Positions 36,842 to 50,210 of a stretch of DNA of 64,000 nucleotides are shown here, piece by piece. Position 1 is the first letter of the stretch; each line of letters opens with the position of its first letter. The stretch covers positions 124,109,812 through 124,173,811 of the forward strand of contig OZ023273.1 in assembly GCA_964007475.1 (NCBI GenBank), given 5' to 3'. Source of the stretch: Hybos culiciformis (Eukaryota; Arthropoda; Insecta; Diptera; Hybotidae). Made by a program: the position numbers and the translations under genes. The notes under the pieces were generated by a model. The model saw only the letters and a program-made list of their open reading frames with translations. It was not told the origin of the DNA and did no database searches.

Positions 36842-39800
36842 TCAACTTGAATTTTTTTCGTCAGATGAATTATTTATAGATTCATTACAGTGTCCATTAT
36901 GTAGCCGTTTCATGTAGTCAGGGGTGCCATTATGATGATACATTTGAGATGTACAACCCTTAATTTTTGATAACATTTCTCTTTGGTTTATTATTTCATC
37001 TACGATTTTCTTAATATACAAATGTTCGAATTTGCCTTCATTTGAATCGAAGAATTCTTGATGTTTCATCATACAATCATCACGCTTTTCATATTCAAAT
37101 GCTTGCAAGACTAAATCTAGACGATCCAAGTCTTTAACAAATTTCGATTCTGGAGATTCACCGGCTTCATATTCCTAAAATAAATAATGATAATTACATA
37201 AAGTGACAATGAAGAAATAATTTTAAGTTTTTAATAAAATTAATAAAAAAATATTTAATAATTTTTATAATAGAAAACGAATAAATTTATAATAGAAAAC
37301 AAATAAAAATTACGAATATAAAGTAGGGCTTTGGATGTTTATATCGGACTCGGGATGGCTACACAAATTCACTCGGAATTGCATGTACATTTCCCAATAT
37401 TTAAAAAAATAAAATAAATTGTCAAATGTTTATATTATAAATTAAAAATATTTTTATTTATTGTCTAATAGAAAAAAGGATTTATTAATAAATGTTATTC
37501 TTCACAAACACAAGTTTGTTAATGAGTTAATCTTAAATTTTATTGTGTACGAAACTTACAGAAAACAACTCGTACATACGATCGCCATTGGGTTGAATTA
37601 AATTACATATCTCTTTCATAGCTTCCATTTCACGATGTTTTTTATCTTCTTTTGAAACCCCGCAAAATGGTGTTAAATCTCCAACAATACATTCAGCTAA
37701 ATCATGAATAAGTGCCATCTCCATGCATCGAATTCTATTTAAACCGGGCACGTTATTGCTGTCAAGAAGGAATGTCATCAAAGCCATCCGATACATATGA
37801 CCGGAAATTGATTCAACATTTTTTATATCACGTAAAACCCATCCAGTTCGTTTGATGTGCTATAATTCATAAAGAAATTATGATTTTTAATTTGCGTTTA
37901 TTATGTAAAATTTAAAATACTTAAAAACAAAATTAAAAGTCTCTATAATATAAAATAAATTAAAATTTGTAGGTATACATTTTAGTGTTTTTATACTTTA
38001 TTGATAATTGTATAGAGCAAATTCATTAAGAGTAATTAAAAAATTATCGATCAAATTAAAAAAAATATATAGTTTTTTAATGTATAGATAAATAGTTTCA
38101 AAATTGAATTCAATAAAATTTTTCAATACCTAAATAATTATTTCCTTACAAAAAAAAATTGGAAGTTTAAAGTTCAATATTGCTGTCCTATAGAATATTA
38201 CGTATTAATTGGTTTTATACAAAAATTATTACAATCTGCGTATAAAGTATTAAAGTATAATCTGATTCTTCAATTAAATTTACTCAATTTAGAAATACAT
38301 ATTAATAAATCTTAGAACACAATATTTTTTATACAATTTAAGCCAAATTATATACCTTAATTTTTTAAGTTTAAGAAGATATTATACATTATTGTAGTGT
38401 TTAGCCCGAAAATGATTCTAACGAATAAAAATATAGAAAGCGAGTCATTATAAAGTGCGCCTACAAATAATAAAATAAAAATAGTTTTTAACTCCGAAAC
38501 CTAATATAATAAACTAAAATCTCTAAATATCACAGTCTTAAATCCTAAAACCTAAGTTTAGTTTTATGCTTATAAGTAAAAATAGTAAAACAGTTTTAAG
38601 TTTTTACAAGACAATAACCATAATAACAAAGCAAAATGAGCGCAAATAAACATTTCGGCGTGTGGCATAATATATTATAAATAAGTACCTATAATATTAT
38701 GATTTATAACATTAAAAATAAAATTATTTCAAAACCTTAATTATATAGTCTCATGTCAATAAAAAAAAGTTCTTATACGATTTACCTATTAATATATAGT
38801 AGGAATATTATAAAAATCTAATGTACGCATATGTATAAAAATTTTTTGTTTCTGATGAATTTTTGGCAAAATACTACATTTTTAACGTCAGCTGTTTTGT
38901 AAAAAAAAAAGTATGTATACCTTTATTTTTAGATTTTGTGAAATTATATTTTTCTTCCTCACTTTCAAACTTATTTTTCATGTTAAGCAGCCTAGAAAAC
39001 AGTTTGGCTTTGAAATTATCCGACTAATTTCTTTTTAATAACTCATTTAATGTTCAATGAAGCCGAACAAAAGTTAAGTGATGATCCAAATTAATGCATT
39101 AAGTCTGGGGTTTAAATAATTTAGAATGGGGGTTTAAATAATTTAGAAAGGGGTTTTTGTTAATTATTTGTCAAACAAAAAATTTTTTTGACTTCAAGCT
39201 AGTTCCAGTTTAATTGATTAATAATGAGTTCTTGACTATTAATTCAATAAGTATCTTACTTCATTTAGGATTAAATTATTTAGAGAAGAATTTATAATTC
39301 AGATAAGTTTCTTTTCATTATTTTTATTTAATTCGGCTAAGCGAGAATGAAAATGTATTAGTTATAAAACTACTTATTTTAAAATAATTAATGAATATTC
39401 AATTAAACATTTCAATGCCATGATTTCAAGTATTAAGTATGTAGGTACATACATAATAATAAATAATGACAAGTAAAAAGATTATTGGGGTGGAATAATA
39501 TTTTGGAACAATATCTTTCAGGATTGCATGCATTACTAGTAAATGAGCGTAATTATTCTTGAAACAAATTTTATTTAACTCACAAACACAATTTAGTATA
39601 AAAGTAATGTTCCAAGTTTTCAATGATATGTATAATAATTTCAACTTTGCCTAGGTAGTGATTTTGCTTAATATGCATTATGTATTTATTTTATCTTAAA
39701 TTGTATTAAGTATTTTTGATAATGAACTTGATCTAGCTAAGTAAATAAATAAAAAAGATTTTCAAAAATTTTTCAATGCACTATTTAAACCTCCTTTCTG

Positions 39801-42800
39801 GTGATCCAAAAGGTAAAAAGGATTAGGAACATTTTTCTTAAGACTTAAAAAAAAAGTTTTTGATAAAATCCTTGATGAATTTTTTCATTCTGATCATTAA
39901 CATTATTGCTTTAACAGCTACTACATCAAATTATTTCCAAATTCATACAACTTAGAAAAGTTTTTATAGAAATTTCGAAAAGTTCTTTAACGGAGTCGTT
40001 CGTCGAATTGTCTATAAATGTCACTGAATTAAGGAATTTTTAGATATATATAACTTCGTCGAAAACGAAGGCGAGTTCCATGATAAGGGCCTATGTGAAA
40101 AAATATTTTTTTTAATTTCTTCAGTAGTCTACTAACTACGCCATACCACACAAACTCTAGTGTATCTGAAAATTGTTGTTGAAAAAATATGGTGGTAAGG
40201 GTTTTTCTTATTTTACATTGGAAAAAAATACCATACACCAAAGAAAAATAATATCTACGTAAGTTTTTGGTTATAATTTGGTATACAAATACATATTCTT
40301 AAATTTTATGCACATTATAAAAATATTATGTGGAATTTATATTTTTTTGCAGCTAGCATTTAAAATTTGTATACCAAAAATTTTTTACTTGTTATATTTT
40401 TTTATAATGAATTATAGGTACACCTACCACATATAAAGTAAGTATATGAATATAATTATTTTATAAAATTTCTAGAAAAAAATGATGCAATCTTTTTCAT
40501 ATTGTTAAAAATTAGATAATTTGAAAGAAAATATGATAATGATATTAAAATAGGGATAATACATAAACATATAAATGATTTAGAGAAAAGATAATACATA
40601 AATGTAAATATTAAGTTTATGGATATAAATGAATAAATAAATAAAAAACAAACAATTAATAACTAATAAAACTTAAGACATTATGTCGTCGTTCTATTCT
40701 ATGAAAAGAAATTAACTCAATTTTTGAGCAAATTTAGTAGGTATTTGTATCCGTGAATATTTGAAAATATCATATTTCACAGGATATCTATAACAAAATA
40801 TCTACATCCCAACGTTATCACGCGTCATAAAAAAAATAATAATGCACTCTCAAAAAATATTTTTTTCTCAAAATTTCTTTTCTTGAAGTAAAAAATTGTA
40901 TTAGTCAAATCAGAACTCATAAAAAATACCAAAATGGTTTGAAGGACTGGTAGAAGAACTTGTTGAAAAACACTGTCAATAACACTACCGATGAGTAAAT
41001 TTTAAGTTGGCCAACTCAAGTGAATAAACAAATTGATTGATGCTTAAGAAACCAGTTGATCAATAAGACAATAATAAAAATATAATATTCATTAAGTACT
41101 TTTAGTTTGAATATTATTTTAAATCGGTTGTATTCCAGTCACTTTTGAGAATATATCAAAAAAAAATTTTGGGATAACTCAGGGGCGGATTTACGAATAT
41201 GCCGCCCCTAGGCACTTTTTGAGAGTTTCAGTGTTATTGGAATTTAAATAAGAAACAAACTGTATTATTTAATTAGCTCACTTTACTTATTCTTTTTTTC
41301 TAAATTTTTTATTTATGAATTTATCGAATGTACCTTCAAATTAAATTTTTTTTAACACGTCGTTGTCGATGTGCGTAATTGAAATGTAATTTAATTTCGT
41401 TTCTTTCAATTGTGATCGAAGATAAGTTTTAATTCTATTCAAAGAAAAAAACGAGCTTCCAGCAGAACAATGTGCTAGTGACAGATAAATTCTGAAAATT
41501 ATTTCCACATTTCGAAATACGTTCTTAAATATTTATTCAAACCTACAAATAGAAAAATTGATTTAATTTAAAATTAATTTAATTTTTTTTATCGGTTTTA
41601 TGTTATATTTTGCCGCTCCTTTAAATCTGCCGCCCTAGGCAGGTGCCTAGTGTGCCTATCCGTAAATCCTGCGCTGGGATAACTACTAATATTTTTGCTT
41701 TTCTCGTATTTTGTGCCAGGTTTAAATAAGTTAAATTCACAAATTAAAATAGGGGTACTAATTCATATGACGTTTCTCATTTTCTATATTATGTTTCTAA
41801 TTTATACTATAAGTTTAAAGTGTTTAAACAGTTGCCTAAACAAAAAAATTAAATAATTTTCCTCTCAGAGGGCAGTTAAAATTCTAAAAGATTTCCTTTT
41901 AAAAACCCTTTTTTGTCTAACTATATTATATATGTATAGTATTAATACATGTTAGTGTTTTAAGGTATTGTACATAGTCGTCAATTTATTGATTTATAAT
42001 CTAATCAAAAGTCTGCATGTAAGTAATATAAATTATTTATTTTCAAAGTCAACATAATATATAAATCTACGTGGTATAGGAATTTCTATATAATGTGCCT
42101 AAGTATATATTTTTTTCGGCGACGACGACAATGAATTTAGTATGGAAAAGTTTTTTTTTTTTTTTGGGCATGGCACATGACTGGTACACTTGATTTGTGT
42201 TTCTTTTAACCAACAATTAGCATGAAAACAAAAAAAAATTTATAAAAAAAAAAAAATTTACTACATACTTAAAAGCAACGTTAACAGAAATTACACACTA
42301 AGTATTATAGGAAGTATATGTATGATGTAGAGATACAATAATACAATCTGGTTGTTTATAAAACTATAGGTACCTATATATATATATATATTTTCTGTTT
42401 ATTATTGATTTTCTCATTGTTTTGAAAAATATAGTTATTTATTTATTTATTAAAAGGAATAAAAATTCACACAGATAAATTTATTAGGATGTGATGATCA
42501 AAAAGAAAAACTTCTGCTTATTTATAAAATAACAAAAAAAAAAAAAAAAAAAAAATTGAAGAACAAAAAAAATGTAAAAATATACACAATTTTATTTTAT
42601 AAAAGACAAAAAAAAAAATCATAGGTACTTATGAATGTATCTATATATTATTTTTATTAAAAAAAAAAAAAAAAACAAAAAGAAAATAAAAATAAAATAA
42701 ATAACCTTGGCACTTACCTTCAAACTTCCAACTAATTCTAAATATTTGACAACATCAGACATTGGGCTCTGATTTGTTGAAACATCACCATCATCATGAT

Positions 42801-43602
42801 TATTGTCAATAATATTATTACTTTCATCATCACAGTTCATTTTTGAATTACAATTATTTGTTGTCACTGCTGTTGTTGTTGTTGTTGAAATATTTAAATT
42901 ATTTGTTGACATTCTTCGTAAAATAATTAAAAATTTTTTATTTAACAAAAAATTATTATTATTATTACTATTGTTCTTAAATAATAGATTTTTTATATAT
43001 AAAATATTTTTTCTATAATTTAATGTAGTACTACTATTAATAACAGGAGGACAATAATAATAACAACCGTATGAGTGAAAATCAATTTTCATACTAATAT
43101 TAGCTAAAACAGCAGCAGCAGCAGCAGCACCAGCAACAATTTTATATTTTGTTGATGACAACAACAACGGCGACGACGACGACGATGAGAGTAAAACTAG
43201 TGACGTTTCTGTTGTTGGAGATTTCTTTAAATATAGTATATCAGCAATTAAAGCTGTAGTAACATCAATAAAAGCTTTTTTAAAGTCAATATTATTATTA
43301 TTATTATAATTTTGATGAAGCTTAATATAATTTTGTTGTTGATGATGTTGTAGTTTTAAATTAAAAGCTTTAAATAAATCAAAGAATAAAATATTAAATA
43401 CATGATGATTATGATGATGATGATGATGATGACGATAATAATAATTATTTTGTTGTTGCACTAAATTAGTAGTTCTCTCACCCTTTAATAGAAATACCGG
43501 AATTAAATTAAAGCTTTTCAATAATCCTTTTTTACTATAAAATTTAATATATTTTTGGATAATTAATACTGCATTCATTGAATTTATAAAATTTTTATAC
43601 AT
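36842..43602 (-). CDS. HDDC2-type HD-domain 5'-deoxynucleotidase, 3 exons, 505 aa (275 aa if an internal Met is used)
   Basis: HDDC2/YfbR-type metal-dependent phosphohydrolase acting on deoxynucleoside 5'-monophosphates. Exons (minus strand): 43602-42718, 37859-37560, 37174-36842; GT-AG introns, both phase 0; intron 1 is 4.86 kb. The family opening MSDVVKYLELVGSLK ends exon 1. Exon 2 gives RTGWVLRD, ESISGHMYRMA (metal His316), LIHDLAECIVGD (His347-Asp348). Exon 3 gives SKFVKDLDRLDLVLQAFEYE (Asp412), so the metal ligands are kept. The usual SDH is SGH here. Exon 1 is open for 295 codons from a Met in good context (ACAAAATG), with an in-frame stop 9 bases upstream. Its first 230 residues are low complexity (His, Asn, Ser, Ala runs) with a basic N-terminus that could be a targeting sequence. 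The internal Met at 42912 would give a protein of about normal family length. Confidence 0.92.
37860..42717 (-). other. Intron 1 of HDDC2 (4.86 kb)
   Basis: AT-rich intron bounded by GTAAGT (donor, at 42717) and an ATTATAG acceptor (37860). It carries the hAT remnant at 41180-41676. No other exon was recognised; open frames at 39426-39644 and 40029-40241 show no domains. Confidence 0.8.
41180..41676. mobile_element. Non-autonomous hAT element with 8-bp target duplication and transposase remnant
   Basis: Flanked by perfect 8-bp duplications GGATAACT (41172-41179 and 41677-41684). The ends are CAGGGGCGGATTTACG and, reversed, CAGCGCAGGATTTACG, imperfect terminal inverted repeats with the CAG start common in hAT elements; GCCGCCC(C)TAGGCA occurs inside both ends. 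The minus strand between about 41330 and 41500 reads a degraded hAT C-terminal dimerisation segment (RIYLSLAHCSAGSSFFSLNR, then IKTYLRSQLKE), matching the usual LLTLPVSVASxERSFSKLKxIKxYLRS pattern. It is 497 bp, so a deletion derivative. Confidence 0.92.
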
Positions 43603-46600
43603 TTTTGTTTATTTTTTGTTTAGTTCTGTAGGTATATAATATTTTTAAGTAAAAATTTGTTGTAGTTGTGTTGTTTTTTAAGCTTATTTTAATTTTTAAA
43701 TATTTATTTATTAAATAAAAATTTTTAGTTACTTAAGTATATTTAACTTTCATTATATTTGATTTCTCATTTTTATGTAGAATTTTTATTTTCTGCCTTT
43801 CTGCTGCCTAGAAGAATAATTATAAATCGATTTTGTTTTTTCAATTTTCATTTTTCAACGTAGAACTAAAGATATGTACCTATACATATCTATTTTAAAT
43901 TCGGATTTTTTTCCTCACTCTTTAAAAGTTTAAAATTCTATTTTTTTTTACTTTTGCCTACACAGATAATGTAATAAATAAAACCTATATTTTTCTTTGT
44001 ATACACAAATTAATTAATTGCTTAATATACATAATATGTACTTAAAAGAAATGTAAATATTTGAACAAAACAAAAATACATTCGAATTCATTATATATAT
44101 GGTTGATGCTTAAAAAAATAGACATAAAAATTTGGTTTAAACATTGTTTCCATTACAAGGAGAAAGTCTTGTGGAAATTCGTGGCATTCTTGAATCAGTA
44201 TACCTATTATGAAATCTTCATCTCCTAAAATACATATATAGGTACTAGAGAATTTTGATAATTTTTTTTTATCTTATAGAACTAGAAAGTACACCAGATA
44301 AAACCAAAAAAAAAAAGGATGCTAAATTATAATTAAGAAGAAGTAGAAGATTAAAAATTTGATCCCAATTAATCAATATTCTCATCAATAATATACGAAT
44401 ATACCTAAAGAGATAAGTATATCGGTTTTGTTCATTAGCTTATTCAGAGTTCAATTGGCTCATCTAAATTTTTTGTCTAAAATTTATTTTTTCTTTGTAG
44501 GCCACTGATTATGAACAGTAAATCATTTTCGATTGAAAAACACCGAACAATCTAAGGTGAGAATGGTCCAATTTCAAGAATGCATAGGGAGACAAACGAA
44601 ACTTTTCAACTGCAATCAATGCTGATGATAAGGAATGTTTGAAAAAGTAACTTCGTAGAATAGTGGTCGACTTGACATCAGTCTGACTTAATTTAGAATT
44701 TTTTTTTTAATTTATTACATTAATTAAACACCAAGTATTATTAATGAATGTATAATTTTAATTTCCAAAAATGAAAGTTTATAGATTTTTATTAAAGAAC
44801 AAAGCTTGCCAATAATAGTTTAATTTGTATTGTATTTAGTTGGTGCTTTATTTACGCTATTTGAATAAATAAATAATAAAGTGTACAGTGTTCAGTACAT
44901 ACTAAATAATTGTTTTTATTTATAGAAGTAAATATTTTGCTCGTGAGAGTTTTCTTTCACAAAAAAAAAGTATCTACCTGTACACCTGTATATACGTGTA
45001 ATTAATTATCAAAATTAGAAGTTTTTTAGACAAATAATAAGCGTATGTCTTTTTATACACTAGGTACTTACTTAAATATTGTTTATTTTTTTTCTACTTA
45101 CTTCTATGTATTTGCTACTTCAGCCAAACATTAAAGAAAAAGACTAAAAGGATCACTATTAGAAGAAAAAGATGATATTGAAATCAGCTAATAAATGCAA
45201 AATAACATTAATGTCCAATAAATTTTAATTGCATTGTAATAATTATTCGTAAATTATAAGAAAAACAATTAAATACCTATATAGGTAGGTTCTTAGGTAG
45301 GTATCTAATATCTATATAGTAATAGGCCTATGTTGTTGAGATTTAATAGCGTAAAGTTATATCTAATATGTAGTAGTCTCATTAAATAAGATAGGTAGGT
45401 TCTTTAGGTTAATTAGATTACTCAGTTTATACCTAGACGGAAAAGGAAGTTGACATGAACTTTAAACATCTTTGTCAATTTTGTTCTTTCCTTTTTATCA
45501 ATTTTTCTTTTTAATGCCTAAACGATGAAGTTATTGATCCTGCAACGATTATGTACCCCTAAAACCAATGCACTCACACTAATAATTCTAACTATGAAAA
45601 TTTTTGTCACTAATATTATTCTAAAATTTATTTTAAAAATTTTATTTTTTAATGTGGCAATAAAAATTTCATTCAAGTGAAAAACAACATCACACGTTTT
45701 CATTATTATTATTTTTATTTTAACACAACACGCTAATTGCTAAAATAAGTTAAAAAAATAAGACCTTCATTTATTTTTTAAATTAAAGAATAAAAATAAG
45801 CTGAATCGAGAAAAAACTAGTGAAAATTTTATTTAAAACATTTTTATAGGTATAATTTTTTTTTTGTAAAAAATTTTACGTAACCAAAAATATAAAAGAA
45901 AATAATTTACTCAATGACGTTTATAATTATTAATCGATTTCGTTTTTTTTTTTATTTTATTTATTTATTTATTTTATTTTTATATTTTGCTCTAATTTTA
46001 TTTATTTATTTTTTTTTCTTTTTCAAACACAAAAATGAAATAAAATCAAAAATAAAACTACACAAAACAAACTGGACTAAGAGGTAAATTCTTCTATTTT
46101 ATTTGACATTGAATTTGAGATCAGCTGTTTTTACAGAAATAAAAGGAAATAAAAATAAAAATGTTAAATTGAAATAAGATGTCTGTTCTTTAAAAATTCG
46201 TTTTAGTGCAAAATAATTCCGCAAAAGCGATGTAGTCGGCAAAAATTATTTGCTGATAATTTGTAAGGAGAGTGACATCTGTGATAAAATTTATTTATTT
46301 TCATGAATTGAAAACAAAAATTTTCAAAGTTTTATTTTTAATCGTTTCAATAATAATTTTTTTTCTTAATTTTTAATTTTTTTTTCTTTTTTGTTTTTGT
46401 ACAGAAAAAAACAAGAAAAAGTAGTTAAACCTTGGTTATTTTAAATATAATATATATAACAATACCATAATGTTGATATACCTATAATTCTATATATGAA
46501 ACTATATTATATAACAATTTTAATCGAAATCCAGACCACAATCCGAGTACTTGGAAACAATCGCGATATAACCATTTTTTTTTAAAGCTCCTCTAATCGA

Positions 46601-47310
46601 CATCTAACTACCCAACACATTAATTTTGATCGTAATCCTTAAAAATTATAAAAAAATTAAAATCTATATATTTTATATGAAAAAGATTTAAACCCTTAGC
46701 TGGTTGAGAGGCGCTGATACCCAATCCTTGAATTTAATAATTTATAATCTTATAATCTTAATAATCTTAAGCAAGGCTAATAATTAGAATAATTTTATTA
46801 AATTTAAAGAGTGAACAACATATTGGGAGATTCTACTCAAACTTTTAATTGCTATATATTTTAAGTTTTTATTAAGTTCATTTAATAATATATATTTATA
46901 TAAAATTATATTCTTTGAAAAATTCCTATACTGAACTCGGATTTACTTAGTTTTTATATTTAATTTATGATTATGAGATATTCGGCATTCATATATTTCT
47001 ATCTATATACATATATTTCTATACGAAAGATTTTTAAGAATTCTATAGTTTATAAGATTATTCATAAAATTTTGAAGTTTTTTGAATTTAATTGATGCTT
47101 ACAGAATATAAGATACTCATATAAGTAACTTATAGAACTTAAATACACAGGTACTATTGTTGTTTTCATTAGGTTTTGTTTGATTTTGTAAAATAAATTT
47201 TAAAATTAGATAATTAATACATAAATATTTAAAGTTTTTAATCAATTTTTATTATCACAATTGTTAGAATTACAAATATAATAATTGGATTAATTAAATT
47301 AAGAATTGAT
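43603..47310. other. Intergenic stretch between HDDC2 and the histidine-rich gene
   Basis: Contains the HDDC2 promoter side (just above 43602) and the 3' flank of the histidine-rich gene. It is AT-rich with TAGGTAGGT-type short repeats (near 45285-45305 and 45390) and TTTA runs (near 45940-46010). The 61-aa frame at 45518-45703 has no recognisable domain. No gene is supported. Confidence 0.5.
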
Positions 47311-48629
47311 TTAATGTTTTCCTTTTTTGTAACCATGCTCGTGACCGCCTTTTTTGCCACCTTTTTTGCCGTAATGTTCATGATGATGATGATGGTCATC
47401 ATGTCCTGAAATAATAAAAGAATAAAATGTAGAGTTTCAAAATCGACAACAAACACAATTGAATGTTGGATTGAGACTGAGAGCCTACATAATTATATAT
47501 ATTTTCATACAAAAACTAATAATAATGGTTTTCAAGAAATAAATACATATATCTAGACTGAAATCCCGCTGAATTAGATATTACTTAATTTATTAGTAAT
47601 ATTTTAAATGTATACAAATATTTAATTACCTTTGTGTCCTTTGTGTTCTTTGTGGTCATGTTCGTGATGGCCTTTGTCATAATGACCCTTTTCACCTTTG
47701 TGTCCCTTTTTGTGTTCGGCATCGTGATGATGTCCTTTCTTATGATCGCCATGCTCATGCTCATGATATTCATGATCTTTACCATGTTTTTTATGATGTC
47801 CTCCTTTTTCTTCATCATCCCAAAATTTGTGTTCCTTGTGATAGTCATCTTTGTGTCCTTTTTTGTGATATCCGGTTTCTTTATGACCCTTTTTGTGCCC
47901 TTTCTTTTCGTGATGCTTTCCACCTTGGTTAATTATTTTATTTAATAGTTATTTCAAATTTAATTAAAAATATTTTTATTATGATACCTTTGTGATGTTT
48001 TTTGTGTTCCTGATGTTCTCCATGATGATCTTCCTCATCCCAATGCTTCTTTTTGTGACCCTCGTCTTCGTCGTAATGCTTATGATGATCTAAAGAAGTT
48101 GTTTTTAAAATTTTTAATTAATTAATTAAAAAATTGAAGTCATATATATTTTTACCTTCTTCTTCGTGATGTTTTTTATCTCCATCATGGTGATGATGAT
48201 CATGATGATGTCCTTTTGAAGAAAAATATTTTTTATTTTATAATTTTCAGTTATTTTATATTATACATATTTTATACATGTATTAGTTTAAGACACATAA
48301 GTAAAAGACACATAAATGTGAATAATATGGAAATTGTGTGTTTTAATATCACTTTTTCCCTTTTTATTATATAACACAAATATTGTGATAAGATACATCC
48401 TTTTTTATTAAGTTTGTTTCGATGCCAAAGCAGTAGTAGCCAAAATGAACGTAATAATCCTACAGAACATAAAGCCATTACCTTTCTCGCCTTTGTGACT
48501 TTTTTTATGATGATGATCTTCATGTTCCTTGTGTCCACCATCTTCTTCGTGACCTTCATCGTCATGTTTATGAGCTGTTGCATAACTGATGAGCAACGTT
48601 GCCACCAACAATATCCAAAGATATTTCAT
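47311..48629 (-). CDS. Secreted histidine/lysine-rich protein (DUF4779-like), 5 exons, 231 aa
   Basis: Exons (minus strand): 48629-48482, 48212-48156, 48089-47988, 47923-47630, 47405-47311, all GT-AG. Residues 1-19 are a signal peptide ending SYATA before HKH. The mature protein is almost wholly His, Lys, Gly, Glu and Asp, with many GH(H/K)K and HHH clusters. The central block GHKETGYHKKGHKDDYHKEH followed by KFWDDEEKGGHHKKHG fits the conserved core of insect His-rich proteins annotated as DUF4779. All four introns are phase 1 and split a Gly codon, so every internal exon (57, 102 and 294 bp) is a multiple of three and could be gained, lost or skipped in frame. His density suggests divalent metal or pH-dependent binding in an extracellular setting such as haemolymph, gut or cuticle. 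That role is inference; the family has no settled function. Confidence 0.92.
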
Positions 48630-48706
48630 TTTGTATTATTACACTTTATTTATCTATTCAGTTTTATTATTTTAATAGTTGTAATGAAATGAAAACTCAA
48701 ACTAAT

Positions 48707-48742
48707 ACTGATTTCAATTACCAAATTATTTGAGAATTTATA
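48707..48742 (-). promoter_or_regulatory. Core promoter of the histidine-rich gene (TATA box and TCAGT initiator)
   Basis: On the minus strand TATAAAT (48742-48736) precedes TCAGT (48711-48707). The A of the initiator is 33 bases from the first T of the TATA box, the standard spacing, and is an arthropod-type initiator. It predicts a TSS near 48709 and a 5' UTR of about 80 bases before the ATG at 48629. Confidence 0.75.
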
Positions 48743-49943
48743 CTAAAAAATTTTCGTGGAAAAATTGCATAAAATTTAAAAGTTATAGCTATTGTTGATG
48801 CAAATTTTTTTAGCTTTCATCAGACTTTAAAAAAAATGACCGCAATTTTAAAGGTTCATTAGGTAAAAAAATGTGAACTGCCGTATAGATAAAGTGAAGT
48901 TACATATATACAACAAAAAAAATGTTAATATATTTTTCCAAGAACTTCAAAATACAAAAATTACTGAAGTGTAAATTCATTCATGCTTAAAACATTTTGA
49001 CACTAACCTAGTTAACAATTGTATTATTTAATTTTGACCAAATCAATTAATTTTCATAACTTATATATAGATATAAGGACGCAGTTTTGAATCGAATCGC
49101 CTGAAATTTTTGATTTTTTTTTTTAATTAACTTTTCTTATGGTTACGATATGAGGTTTCTAATTTGAAATTTAATCATTTTTTTTTAATAATAGAAAAGT
49201 TTTATAGTTTGATGGTAAAATTCAGCAAAACTTATTATGGTGGCTAATACTAAAAGATATTTCTCAAAAGCATAATTTCTCTGTTTCCTAATCTATATCG
49301 TAAATCCAAGTAATTTTTTATAAGCCATTTTTCAAATGCGTATAAAATAAAATATGGAATTAGAATTTGTTTTTTGGTCGAATTTCATCGGTCTCAATCG
49401 AAAAAGTTAAAAAACAGAGGGATGAGGTCTCAAAATTAAAAGTAATGAGTGTAATATGAAAGACCAAGCTTCTCTGTCTCTAGTGAAAAAAATCGGTGGA
49501 ATAATATCTATTTTTCAAATATTATAATTGTAGTGTACCCATAAAGATTAGTATTTGGTTGTGGAGTCTATTTCATCCAGAACTTCTGTTTAATTTTTCA
49601 TTTTCTTGAACTAGTTGTTTGAGACATTTTAAAAGCAAATACTTTGCATTAAATTATACGTGTATGAAAATTTCAAAACAGGCAACTTCTAAACGCAAAG
49701 AATACACTTGCTTAACTTTTATGATGTCATGATGTGTAATAGTGTAATGTAATCTATATCAAATAAAAATATATATTATACCGTATGTACATATAATGAC
49801 ATTTTTAAAGTACGAATTTTTGATGAGATCAAACACATAATATGGTTCTTTTTTATAATAAATAAAATTTTGAATAAAAAAAAATAATGCGTAATATAAA
49901 AACTTAAATTTATAATTTTTTTTTATAAATCTTGAAATTATTT
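48743..49943. other. Upstream flank of the histidine-rich gene
   Basis: Mostly AT-rich. A somewhat more complex stretch (about 49050-49560) resembles decayed repeat DNA but shows no terminal repeats or protein similarity. No gene is supported. Confidence 0.45.
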
Positions 49944-50038
49944 TAACCCAGCATTTAGACGCGATGTTTTTACGAAAAAAACATTCATTAAAATCTTCGA
50001 AAAAATCTTTAAAATCATTACGTCTAAATGCAAGGTTA
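49944..50038. repeat. Small palindromic element (about 95 bp), TA-flanked
   Basis: The left arm AACCCAGCATTTAGACGCGA and the reverse complement of the right arm AACCTTGCATTTAGACGTAA match over about 28 bp. Both ends abut TA, consistent with a tiny TA-target foldback element. Its GCATTTAGACG core resembles the ATTTAGATGCAT unit of the minisatellite 170 bases downstream. Confidence 0.7.
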
Positions 50039-50210
50039 TAATTCGGAACAATCTATATAATGTAAATGAAAAGGACAAAAATAAAAGCCATGTGTAGCCT
50101 ATTTAAATTATTTTAATGCGTTGGGGATCGTTATGTTGTATTTAGTGCTATAGAATTTAGAACGCTAAATGGAATATTATATGTGTCAATACTCAATACA
50201 CATGCAATCA

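Noticed and set aside
47634..47945. Plus-strand 103-codon hydrophobic frame
   Set aside because: It is the antisense of the His/Lys-rich exon, where ATG/GTG-rich codons complement CAT and CAC. The minus-strand spliced gene explains it fully.
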